A stretch of 64,000 nucleotides of DNA from Batillaria attramentaria (taxonomy: Eukaryota > Mollusca > Gastropoda > Batillariidae), in assembly GCA_018292915.2 (NCBI GenBank), contig JACVVK020000013.1:2956001-3020000 (forward strand), given 5' to 3'. Below, piece by piece: positions 12,278-25,420 of the stretch (within the stretch, counting starts at the first letter, position 1; the number at the start of each line of letters is the position of its first letter). The notes under the pieces were generated by a model. The model saw nothing but the letters and a program-made list of their open reading frames with translations. It was not told where the DNA came from and made no database searches. Both the position numbers and the translations under genes were made by a program.

Positions 12278-15200
12278 AAACCACACAATATAGGTCAAGA
12301 AAAATTAGCCTGTACCTACATATTTTGTGTCCTGTACAATTAAAAACCTTGATGGGGGTTGGGTGTACTTAATGGATGTTCTTTACAGCGACATAAAATC
12401 AAAGACAGCCTAAGGTCACATCAAGAGTGTCTGTACTTATTTTTCTCTAATACTGATTCAAACAATCTGATCATGAGTGGGCGCCCTTCTCACTGAACTA
12501 GCCAGTCCCCTTACTGTGGGCATGGTAGCAGTGTGTGAAGAAGTTACCAGGCACAAGAAACCCCTTTCTCCTGGGAAATCAGCCGCGAATTAGTCTCTGT
12601 GGCTTAAGCGGCTTTAAGCCCTAAAAACTCAATCACTCTCCAGGGGAAAAAAAAAAAAATGCATATTGGTAAATTGTGAAACATTTCACGCACATCTTAG
12701 AAAAAACACACATCTGAACACCTCACTGAACAAGCTGTTTTTAACTGGTCTTGTTCAGATCTTACTCTGACACATCATTTTCCCAGTGATGCAACTGCTC
12801 CCAAAATAACGACAGTTTCAAAAACAGACAAAGAAACAATGAAAGTGAAAATTTCCCCTAAGTTTAAGATTTTTAGGCTCACACATCAGGGTTTTGTTGT
12901 TGTTGTTGTTGTTTGCTTGGTTTTTTTGTGTGGTGTCTAGTATCACAGCAATAAGTCACACGCACAAACACATGTAGAGACAGGGCTTGTGTTCAGCTGA
13001 CTGAAAACGAGGTACTGTGTCGCCAGTGACAGCAAAGTAGCATCACTCGAGCTTGTAGTTCTGGACAAAAGAGTTTTCCTTGTTCACGAGGCCATCAACG
13101 TCGGTGTGCTGTATTCGGAGCTCTACTGATCTCTGAGACTATTTCAAGCGCACAGGCGCAGTCATATTCATAAGCACAACTCTTCCAAAACAGAAATCTC
13201 CCTACATAAAACCTAGCAATGGTAGAAAAAGCGCCTTTAAATGAACGGTTCCTATTCCCCATTAAAAAATGAAAAACCCAAAGCCCGCATTTTATGGTGG
13301 TCTAGAGACACACTAGCTAGCTCTCTCTCAGTAAGTAAGGGCAGCACAGCCGTGTCAAAGTGACACGCAACAACGGTATGGGCATATTGCGGTGGGGGCC
13401 TGAGTCAACATGTAGATAAGATACGCGAGCCTGTGTGCTCCTGTCAATCTGTCATGAACCGGCTGTGTAATGTCGCAATCTTACATCCCAGTGTGCGGAC
13501 GTCAATGCCCTGCAATACAGATCTACTACGATATAGATACAGCATATATATATACTGTCTACTGTTTGCGTTTGAACAAATTGTGGCATGCTGATCCTGT
13601 ACGCTAAGCAATAACTCCCCTTGAAAATTTCAGGGGATTGGGAACTGGCGACTCAACCCATTGAATTTCTGGGAAAGGTTGTGGGGTCTGAATTCCTGCA
13701 AAACCAAAACTGTACACATACAAAGCTTTTTATCAACTGACCACGTCCTTGAAACTGCCCTGGACAGAAGACATGCATTCTCCCACTCCACCCGTGAAAA
13801 TTGTTAGTTTCAATGCAATTCTTAACAACATCTCATAGTAGGACTACCAGTAGTACTGGAAATATTTTTCATTACTGTATTTAACATTATTAATCGCCAC
13901 TGTAATAACAGTACATCAGAGCAGTGAACTCAGGTTGCCCCTCAGACTGAAAGGGAACTTGCATGTCAAACATTGCAATATGGAGACAACATCTGGAGTT
14001 ATTCACAACCATTCGCATGGGTGGAAAGGCAATCTGTGACTCAAGTGGCCAATTCTCAACATTTGGGCAAACCTGCACTAGTCATTTAAAAAGCATCTTT
14101 GAGATTTTACGCTGCGAGTCAACTACAGCAGCAAATACACAGCAGTGGTAGGGATACATAGCTCAAACATCAGTGATGACTGGACTCAAACGTTAACACC
14201 AACATTCACACTAAAAGGTAACACCATTCACAACTCAGAGAGGACACTTCAACCTTGATAGAACCCCAAATCTCTCGTCCAATCACACTGCAGAACTGGT
14301 GAAACTGGCGGGATAATGTTGGTACATGTATATATAATATAGGATACAGGGGAGACTTGCTGGAAGAATTATAGAAAAGAAGATAAGATGACAGAAAGTT
14401 CTCCAGCCTATAAGGTCTACATACAGACATTCTCAGGATTTATAAATAAGACACTGGGCTGAGAAGGGTTAAAAGTCAAAGGGGAATGTGGGACAGGACA
14501 ATGTTGGTGCAAAGCACCATTACGCAGGCACCAGGAAAAAGATTTATTCAACAAGTGCCTGTTTTCACAAATGTATGCACTTTTCGATCCGTTGGTACAC
14601 CACATTCTTAAGCATTCTCTCAACTATCGTCAGAAAAAAAAAATGTTAAAAAACAACAAACAAACCAAAAAAAATAAAAAAAACCCAGCAAAAAATTCCC
14701 AACAGTATTATATCAAATTTCAAAAGACTGTCAATCCATGATGGCACAGAAGGACATACTGGCAACGCCAGCGGTCCACAAGGGGAGTAAAAGAGTGCGG
14801 ACAATTCCGAAAACAGAACAGTTAACACAGTACATGTACTCACCTTAATCTTGGCTTGGAGACTGAGTATCTCATGTTGAGCACTGGACTCATTCCCTTT
14901 GCCTCCACTCTGCAATCACCAAGAAATCAAAAACCTGAATCCAATGTCAGATCAGCAGCATGCTACACACAAAACCAGTATACATGTACAGGAATAGTCT
15001 GACGTTTGTCACGGAGGTGCACTAACCATTGCACAACATGTACAGTGTCACTCAAAGACACTGTACCAATTCTTCCTAATGCCTCAAATTTTTTTCTGGT
15101 ATCTACTGTAAGCATGCAAGGACCATATACAGCCTTCTCCAATACGTGAAGACTTTTTTTTTTTTTTTACCACACACAGACTAGGAACAAAATTCGTATC

Positions 15201-16774
15201 AATATAAAACATTACATATGTGAAAAGTTCACGAGCCATGAGGAATGGCCAATGAAATAGTTGCTGCAAGGCCCACAGCTAGCACCACCAAATCCAGACT
15301 GTGGCAATCAAGTCACCTTCAGGTCTTCTCTGGGGCTTTTTCAAGGGCCCGATGCATAAATTACTTTGAAACAAAAGACAGTTCTATCCCTCAAACACAA
15401 TCACGCAAAAGCTTAGATGAACGAAGACTCAGACCAAAGAACAAACGGTGACTATAGAAAAGCTTACAGTTTTTCAAATCAAACTCCAAGAGGATAATCG
15501 TAGAGGAAGAAACCTTCTGGAAGATGTCAACCAAGATGGCGGCCACACCGCTCATGACATCTGGCGAAATCCTGCATTGCCAGCCATCCACTGCCGCTAA
15601 ACTGGGTAAAAGCGTGCGTGCTCGACCGTCCTTCCCATGAGGCAACAGGCCCGAGGAGAGACACCAATGGAGTTTGCTGATAACTGGACTCCAGGTTTGG
15701 AGCAGAATTCTTTCCCGTGATAGCAACGGGCTAGTTTGTCCAGATAAACAGCTCAAACCCCTGTGCACAACCACCGCGCTTATCAGCAGAGGAGATTCCC
15801 TCCCCTTGGTCCCCTCTTTTATCTTCTGATAAGAAACAGAAGAGAGGGAGACACTGAGTACTTAGGTGACATGATCTTTGAAAATGGAGGAAACAAAATT
15901 TGAACTCCTGATAAATTTTGAAACGTAGCAAATCATAACTGAGTATCTGATATGGGACCTTGGCAAAACTTCAACTGCCGGTAGACTGGTAAGTTTGAAC
16001 AAACGTCTCGTGGAATTACCTTCTAAGAAAGGCGTAACCCTCAGTCGCTTGTACCATAAAGGCCTATTGTACCTGTTCAAGCATGGAAACTTTGAATCAA
16101 ACCACTCTGCCTGGACACAACAATGCATGAACCCTGCACGAAGTACCTAACCAGCCTGTGTCCATGTTAAAAAAAAGTCACAAGCGAGAAAATTTCCACC
16201 ACAGCAGATGCATATGGCCAAAAGAAGTACACCTAGTCAGGCATTACCTTCTCAAAAATGTGCCTGCAAACCTATGTTCTGGAGCATATGGATTCTGCAG
16301 TTCATGCAAACATTGCTCCATCTTTTGTCAAAACCTACCCAGGAAATCAGAAGTATTTGAGACAAGTTTGATGTGCAGCAGACTAGTTCTTGACATACAG
16401 ATATCTTGCACTAAGCTAGTGTACAAAGTCCATTTTGAGTTCTGCTGCAAGCTATGGGCAAAGTTTATACACTCTAAGGAATACCAGGGAGAATCGGAGA
16501 GAAGGTTTAAGTTGAAGACAATACACCTTGCAATGCCTACTGAATCAGGCTTTCATCTCCAAACAGAAAGAAACAGAGAAACTGATCAATAAATTTACAG
16601 CGCAGAAATACTCAAAGAGAGTCATCTCCGAGATCTATAAGCACTGTCAACACACTACAATTGAAAAACTTGGCACTATGGAGATTTTTCCACGGGAAAT
16701 GCTGGAGTAAAAAGTAAAAATCAAAAGTCTTATAAATGGAGCTGCCATGAAGCATTGAAAACAAGGCCGGAGTC

Positions 16775-16828
<54 letters not shown>

Positions 16829-19800
16829 TAGTTTGAACCCTGACTGCCAGTGAAATGGGATCCAGTTCAGTAATCAGCCGCTCATCCCATAAACAAACAC
16901 AATCAATACTGGTCTACAGAAGAGACTAAACCCCATTCTATCAGTCTTATCAGGTTCAGCGGTTACTGAGCAACCTGAACAGGCACTGAGACTGCTTGAC
17001 TTTGGGATTATCGCTTGATGAACACAAACACTGCATGGGGCATACAAAGGACCTCACCTGGAATCGCCCATTACTGAGCCAACGTGCTCAAGAAGGAACG
17101 AGTTTCCATACAAAGCACTGAACAATGCGGGGAGGCAGTCACCTCATTCCACAAACCTCCCCCGTCTGTCAGACTTAATGGTGTCTCATGGATAGACTTA
17201 ATGCAGTTTCAAGGGTGCACCAAGATGTGAAAGGGGAGACGAAGCAGTCTGAATCTCCTGCTCGACTCTTTTGTATTCTTGAACGTTTTGCAGTAAGTCA
17301 TTCACACAGTGAGTGCAAAAGACAAACCACCACGATCAACTGCCTAGTAGAGTTCATGTGCACAGCACGAGGTCGAAACAGCGTCAGGACTCAACAAACA
17401 CTGATCAGAGAAACGCTTCATTGGGAGGGAATATGACACTTTTCAGTTATGTAATTAACCAGTGTACTTATGATATGTGCATAGTGGAAGTGACTGCATC
17501 AAAGCTTACCCCTCCACCGCACTTTCAACTGCACTCTCAGCGAATGTTCAACTTGTGAACATCGTGGTAACAACAAATGCACACTGACCTGAAGCAGAAT
17601 CGTCAGGCAGGACCAAGTCCGCAAAGCAACATGGGAAAAAACCAGCAAAGAATCATCTGGTGTGAATATCACATTTCCTTCCTAATTCTTGAATCAGCCG
17701 TAATACATCTGGGGTACTGCACTCTTCGCTAAGGGATGCATTACACATGCTGAACCCCTTGCATTTAACTCTTTGACGACGGAGCACAATTTCTGACACA
17801 CGATTTCCTATAGGAAATCGTGTGTCAGAAATTGTGCTCTGTCGTCAAAGAGTTAATGGACAAATATAACAGCCTGTGTCACTAGAAATGCTTTTAAGTG
17901 ATTCATACTGCAAACGGGAAGTCTAGAAACTGAAACTCCACAAACAAGGAGGTAAAAGCAGGTGCAGCCCTGCTATGTTTTACCCTGAAACAACAGGTAC
18001 ACCGTGCCATATAGGAAGCGCAAGAGAAGAAATGGTTCCTATCAAAAGCATGCAGGACAAAGAAAATTAGTGCAAACCCCTTTGGTCTGATAATACCTGA
18101 CTTGCTGGTTTATCGGTTGTACAATGTGGTAGTACATGTATTTGACTCACAACGGAACTGCTTGTTGTGCTGTTGTGACTAACAGATGTACTTGAGTGAA
18201 TGTAATACAGGGCGATGCTTTAATTCCTCTGATTAATTAGGAAAAAAAAGAGAAAAAAAAAAGGGCGGCCTCTTTTCAGGCACATATATCTACTATCTTC
18301 CATTGCTAGTCAACAAGGAAAAAAAATCATAAATTATTCAGCAAGAACAAATTAATTCTAAAAGATTTTTAAAAATCTGAGCTTACTTGATGCCTGTCAC
18401 ATGAAGCCAAGACACACACAAAAAAACAACAAAACTTCTTTGACTGGCAGCGGAAACTTCAGCTTACAGAATAGAGTCGTAAGAGGTGTCTGTCTACTGG
18501 TACATCAGAAACTGTCTGCAAGATACTGTGAAACCCAAACCACATGTGAAACTAGCCTCATGAATCCTCTAAATGCCTAGAAGAAGAGGAAAGGGGACGC
18601 ATTATCGAGTCACCATGATTCTGCTTGGTCCCACCTCTACAGTGCGGGGGGATCCTGTCCTCACAGTTTTGATATCCTGCCATCTCTACGCTCTGGGACC
18701 CCGGCTAATGACCCCTATCACACATGTATCAGTGTGGTTTGAGACAGTGCCGGCTATGAGATTCATATCTCACTGGACCATTCACAAGTCAGGGCAGGCC
18801 ATACCATTGCCAGGGGACACCAGAAGCGCTATCAGGATGAGAAAGGGGGTGGCAGCACGTGCACTCACCAGTTGCCCGGCAACAGAGCGCCAGTGCTGGC
18901 TGTCAGCGCGGAGGCGTGTGACTTCCTGTCGAAGATGGTTGATCTCCCTTTGTAGCCGGAGGCTGTCGTCAAAATCGCCCCAACTTTCCGTTGCCCAACC
19001 ATCAAAACCTGGAAGCAAAAACGCAAAACAGTTCATTGATTCAGATTTAAGCTGGTCGACTATCTGTGATCTGCTGGGGGAGGTAAAAAACAAGACTATC
19101 TGAAGTCTAATAATATTAACTTTTTTGCATGGGCAAAGGCATAGCCAGCTTGGGGGATGACTGCACACACAGTATCTTAGAAAGCTAACACATCACCGTT
19201 ACTCAAAATAAAAAAATTATTCAATATACCTGACAGATAAAAACTTATCTAGCAATCTGAGCACACAGTTTGCAGCAAATCCATTTGTCATCTTTGCCAC
19301 GTTCCTGCAACCTGTGGCTCATTCAAGTTAAATCAACACTGTACACCTCCGGTGCTCATTTGCAGATTTGAACAGATCATTTTTTTCATTCTTTACTCAT
19401 CAGCACTTGGGCAACTTGCAGTGTGTAAAGGTAGCAAACACATTCAGTGTGTGAACACCTCATGAGCCAAGAGTCAGTCACTTCCACTATAGCACAGTCT
19501 TCAGTGTTCACAAAACCGGACTGCATATTACACACGTTCACCTGATGTTACTGCTCACTACACATGACCACGAGGGAAACTATTCTACCGGGAGCACGGG
19601 TGGGTGTTTGGGGGTTTAACGTCCTTTTCCACCACATACGGGTGATATCAAAGACGGGGACACGATGAAAAAGCCAGCAGAAATATCTGGCCCCAAGCGG
19701 GATGCGACTCACGACCCGAGCAACTGAAGTCCAACGCTCACCATTCGGCTCCCCTCCACTGGGAGCAACAGACCTGACTGATTCCGCAGTAATCAAGGCA

Positions 19801-22800
19801 CCTTATACTGACGGCGACTTGCACTATGCATGTACTCACGCACACACCAAGATAATCTTGGTGCAGATAGTGCAGATTGCCCTTCAAGGTGTCCCCAGAG
19901 ACACACTGACTACACCTATATCTTATACATCTACCGCAAAGTGCACGCAGGATACACTGGGTACCCATACCCGGTTCAGGTGTTCAGCCAGCCAGCGCCG
20001 CTCAAGTGTGAAGAGAACCCATTAAAGAATGAGTCAATTGTCCATGGACTAACTTCCAGTTCTGAAGGCGCACACCGCATTCACGTCACTGATCAATGGA
20101 GGTGGAGAATATTCTGACAAGAAATCGATGACCATGCGAATATGATCCCCCTATTCCATTTCACAGTTCAGTCACTCAATTATTCACAATAAGCCATGAC
20201 ATCCCTCCGGACCTTTCAAAGGTTTGACTGAGTTAACTGACTGAAGGAAATTTATGCTATAGGGAGAGACACACCTTTACGCTCTGGTTTTCACAATCAG
20301 CATTTAGTATGTACCGACTCTCTCAGGGCGCAGTCAATTTCCAGCGTGTACGTGTACAAAACCCATGTCCGTCTACTGTACCCGTGATACTAAAAACCGC
20401 CCTACCTGTGTCTGGGTGTAGCGCGCGGGTCGAGTGCATGTATTGTGGTCCCTCCACGCTGCATAAATCAACACTGATAAGAGAGCTGAGTGGTCTTACC
20501 GGCCCGCCACAGGCCCGCAGACCCGGGCACAGAGGTAAAGCCCACACAACAGGCTTGATCTAATATCACACTTCCTGTCTATTCACCTGACGCCACGCGG
20601 AGCCCAGAAGAAGGTTGGCTACCCCTCGGTGACTGGCCATTTAAAACACTGTACACTTGCACGCATTTGGCTGTGCCTTGTAATCACCAGATTACTGCTG
20701 GGGGGACGTTCTGATGGCAATATTCAAGCTTTTAAAGGTTTAAGAAAAAGCATTCTGATCACCCATTCCTAATCTGACATACTCGTTTACCTGGTATGTG
20801 TCGACTCATCTGGGATCCCACCGTGTCCCCCCCCCCCCCCCCACACACACACACACACCCCAAGAAGAAATAAAGTCTGTGCGAGCGAGCATGCATACAA
20901 GTACAACAGGACATTGCAACTTAACTTTTCATTTTGTTTTTTTAGTACCATCTACAACATAAACCCACTATGCACAATGCTACAACTGATGTGTTTTCAA
21001 TAATTACTGGTACAGTACTACATTCTGCTCCTATGTACCAGATTACACTTCCGCAAGCAATGGCCAATTAACTACACGATTCTTACTGGTCTGACCTTGC
21101 TAGTTAACGCTGGAATAAAAAAAGTTAGTTGCAACCAACTTCAATTTGTTTGCGCAACGAACAACCCTGATGAAAACGCACTCACTGAAGTATACAAAAT
21201 GAGACCATGGTTTAACCTTGCAGTTTTCATTCTACACAGCTTCATGGTGCAGAGCAGCTAACCATAACCTTTAACATGGTCCACAAAAATGTGTTCAAAC
21301 GCATGTGGCCTGTGTTACAGGTGAACAATCATGACATGTCAATAATTACACAGTCACAGTCTACGTGATGTGCCAGTATGGTCACAGTCTGCTGCCCAAG
21401 TTGAACGGGGTGACATTCTGCCCCATACACTGCTTCCTACGCACAGGTAATCCCAAACGCCAAATGCATTCAGCACAGTCACCATTTGAAGAAAAAAAAA
21501 CACAAAAAAACCTTTGTTGCAGTGCGATGACGCAAGGTATCTGTTGTAGAGATCATGAAAAGTCACTGCATTTCGATGGAAATTTCTAGACCATCCCAGA
21601 ACATGTGAGTGCAGTAACGTCAGCAGATTACGAAACCTCGGAAAGATTCCGTACTTGCCAGTATGTTACAGAATGTTCTAGATCTGACCTGTTAGTATAT
21701 AAGCAGCACTGCACAGCGTTCTGGGTTCTTCCTCTTTCATGAGTTTGTTCTTGCTCATCTTCTGTTAATAAAGTATTGGAGTTCCAGCCTGTTGTATCCC
21801 GTGTCTTCTCTGCGAGTGCACCGAGAGAGCGACATAGCAGGAGAAAAATACAACAGTATCTATCCACACCCATTCCAACACTGCTGGAAAGAGTTCAGTT
21901 CAGAAACAATGTCAACGTTCTGAGTACATTCTGGTTAAATGGGCACGCTCTTCTTGCATGCACGCAAGTGCACGCACACTCATGAAAAAAAAACAACAAC
22001 AAAAACTGTGTATGTTTGACGCTGCAGGGCATGCATGACACTGACAAAAATTGCAGCATTCGTGTCAAACAGTATCTAGAAATGGTCTTTTCAAGCTTGT
22101 CCTGAACATTCGAGGAAAAAAAAATTGGTTGTGTGGCAGGTATTCAGTCAAGATACATGTATATATGTAACAATGGACAGATGATCGTGTTTCAGGAAGT
22201 TACTTATGAACGTCTTACAACAAGCATAAGTCCTCCTTCAGCCGGGGAGCCGGGCTAGCCGAGTGGATGAGCATTGGACTCTCGATGCTCGGGCCGTGAG
22301 TTCGAATCCCGACTGGGGCCAAATATTTGTGCTGGCCTTTTTCTCGTTGCCCTGTCTTTGATATCACCCATACGTGGTGGATAAGGACGTTAAACTCTTA
22401 AACACCCACCCTCCTTCAGTCAGAGGAGTCCATTTAAACCTGAGATGCACTTGCAGAAAAAAATACAAGGAACTGTTTCGAGGTGTACCCTACTCCGTCA
22501 ACTGCTAAGGTGAGACCAAAAATCAGTACAGCCATAGGTCTCCAACCCACAACGTTTGGTGATGAGTCCAATGTTCATCCAACTTAGAGCAATCCTAATT
22601 TTCAGAATGCTGTGCTGCGACTATCAGTGTCAACAGACAGCAGAATACTGTCTGGAACGGTTTTCAGAAGACATGAAAACTGCAAAAGGTTACTTGGACA
22701 CTGAGGGCGAGAGGAAAGTGTGCTTGCAAGGGAAATGGACTGCGGACTAATACTGCAAAATTGCAGTAATTAAAGAACCTACAACTATCCCAGTGACGTG

Positions 22801-23640
22801 TTACCTACTCCAGTCACCTCATTCTGATTATCATTGTCTTTCGAAGGTTCAAGCAGCCTTGGATGCACAGAAAATTTGGGTGATGCATGAAGGAATGAAA
22901 GTAACTTCCACAGTGCATCCTGTGATATTGCATTTATAGGCTAAGCATGCTGTTATCTTCATCTTGTACATACTACTGCACTTCACTCATTCGCGTAACT
23001 GAGGTCTAAGTTCACTCTAACTGGCTTTTACAACCTGTAATTTCAGCAGCCACCTGAAAGATGAATGGGTGGGAACCTAGTTAAATTGTCGCCCGCCACG
23101 TTTACAGACATGTTATACGGCAATTTAACCCCGACACAGCACATACATCAAGCTGTTTAAGTGTTCAAATTACTGTGCTTTCACATCAAATGTTCATTAT
23201 TTCGCTGCAAACCGTGCACAAGAAATGTAAATGTATGCGGATGCCAAGGAAGCCATCAGATAACTGATCCTCCCCCACAGGCACAGCTAAAACCAACCAC
23301 TTTTCCTGACATCCGAAATTTGTGGACAAGGTCCCTCATGATATCAAGCACCCCTGCAGGACTTGTCTGACTCACATCCCACACCAGCGTGAACGGATGT
23401 ATCTTCAAGACAAGTTTCATTTACAGACAGCTGACATTTACATTGCACTTTGGTTTGTTTTTTTTATTTTTTATACTCAATACTACTACATATTGCATGT
23501 ACTACAACTAACAATAAATGAAACAAAAAGCAGAACTGATATAACTATCAGGCAAAACCAAAAACCTACTGATACAATTTTTAAGATTTAAAGATTTCTA
23601 CTGGCAGTAATGGTCAGGGTGAGTGGTTCATCCTCTCGGT

Positions 23641-23705
<65 letters not shown>

Positions 23706-23706
23706 T

Positions 23707-23738
<32 letters not shown>

Positions 23739-24500
23739 TAGGTATGAGGTTAGTTTTAAGGTTAGGTTAGGTTTGCCTTGTCGTAATGGTGCAATCGCTA
23801 TGCTGAGTGCATTTACACATGGTGCAAATATTAATGGCCCTAGAACTAGTAGGAGGCAAACTATATCAACTCAGCGGTAATAACTCATTGGCAGTGATGT
23901 CACACCTGTAAATATCCCACCCACTCTTGCAGGCTAAGTGTCCAAAAGCAAACACACAGTAAAGAGAAGACTTGCGGTACGTTGTACTGGCTGACTGTTC
24001 TCTGTTCGGAAGCTTCCTGACCGAGACCAAGACTTGGGCTTTCACAATGATAAGGCGTGAAAACCTCACTGAGACACTCTTGGGTCACTACACACATCCT
24101 GCTTTTCAATTCTGGGTGGGGCACAGCGAAACGTTAAGAGAGGACGGACTGCCTGAATGGAAATGTATGAGGTTGAACTGTTCTGCACTTTCAAGCGCAG
24201 GAGTACACAATGTCACATATACAGGAGTTCACGTGTACCTTGCCGGTTTTGCTCTCAGTGCACAGAAGTGGAAGACAAAACTTTAATTATTTTTAAAAAG
24301 TCAGAGGGTGCGGGCTGGGCGTTTTGAAGTCTAACTTGTGTCCTCCACGAAGATGGTTTCAAAGCCAAGGGGAACTGGGAAACGATATGAACAAAGTTCA
24401 CCCTGTGGTGATTCAGTCAAACTGGGCCCACCACATTCTGAGCACAACTCAATCGTCATCTGAGTTATAGCCGAGCCACACAGAAATGTAGAAAAAGAAG

Positions 24501-24538
<38 letters not shown>

Positions 24539-25342
24539 TTAACACACATACATGTGTACACGCACCAGAAGACCATCATCTTTATTCTCTTTTGGATCAA
24601 AACGTGTATGTATGCAGTGTCTTTCTTCAACAAACCCATCTCCACTGAGCACGTTTTCCCCTTGTAAAGTTCCAAAACCACAGCGGGGGCCCCCCAACCT
24701 TTGTACTGTTTGCTCACTACGCCTAATTGATAGAGAGTCAACAACAGCTTGAAAGACGAGAAACCGGAGCGCCAGGTATCACTTTCTAATGTTCCCCTTC
24801 AGCTTGTGAACATGACTCACGTGACTAACTAGCTAATCAGTGTGATGCTAGCTGCACCCAACCTGACAGTCCACCCATAACTGAAGCAGTTTTGGTAATG
24901 CCACATGGTTCTGTCAAGAACGCCAGTCATGTCAAAGATTAGGGACACACGACGAGTCTGTAGGTCTGACTGAGGTCGAATGGTAGAGCGTTGGACTTCT
25001 AATGCTCGGGTCGTTAGTTCGTATCCCGGCTGAGACCAAATATTTGTGCTGGCCTATTCATCGTTGCCCCCTCTTTGATTCACCCGTATGTGGTGGAAAA
25101 GGACGTTACAGCCCAAGGCACCCATCCACCCACCCTGTGGTCGACCTAGCTACTTCTGCTCCATCAGCATACACGAAACCTGTAACTCTTGAACAAGCTA
25201 TAGGTATACCTATGCCTATGGATAATTTGAAAACGGAACAATTTTCTGTGGCACTGGTCCTGCAACTGCAACTAAATGTTACAGTCTGAAATCATTTTTA
25301 ATTTATTCTTCTAGTTTTTCTTTTTTTTTTTAAATTGATTTT

Positions 25343-25420
<78 letters not shown>

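Larger units (their letters stand above)
14910..18868. other. TRIP11 intron 5
   Basis: Contains the YY1-like site at 15,531, a (GA)n tract and the 92-bp palindrome. No exon-like segment with family similarity was found. Confidence 0.6.

Noticed and set aside
16158..16592. 144-codon plus-strand frame in TRIP11 intron 5
   Set aside because: Composition is intron-like, and there is no family motif and no supporting neighbours.
18573..19103. 176-codon plus-strand frame
   Set aside because: Its central part is antisense to TRIP11 exon 5; no independent support.
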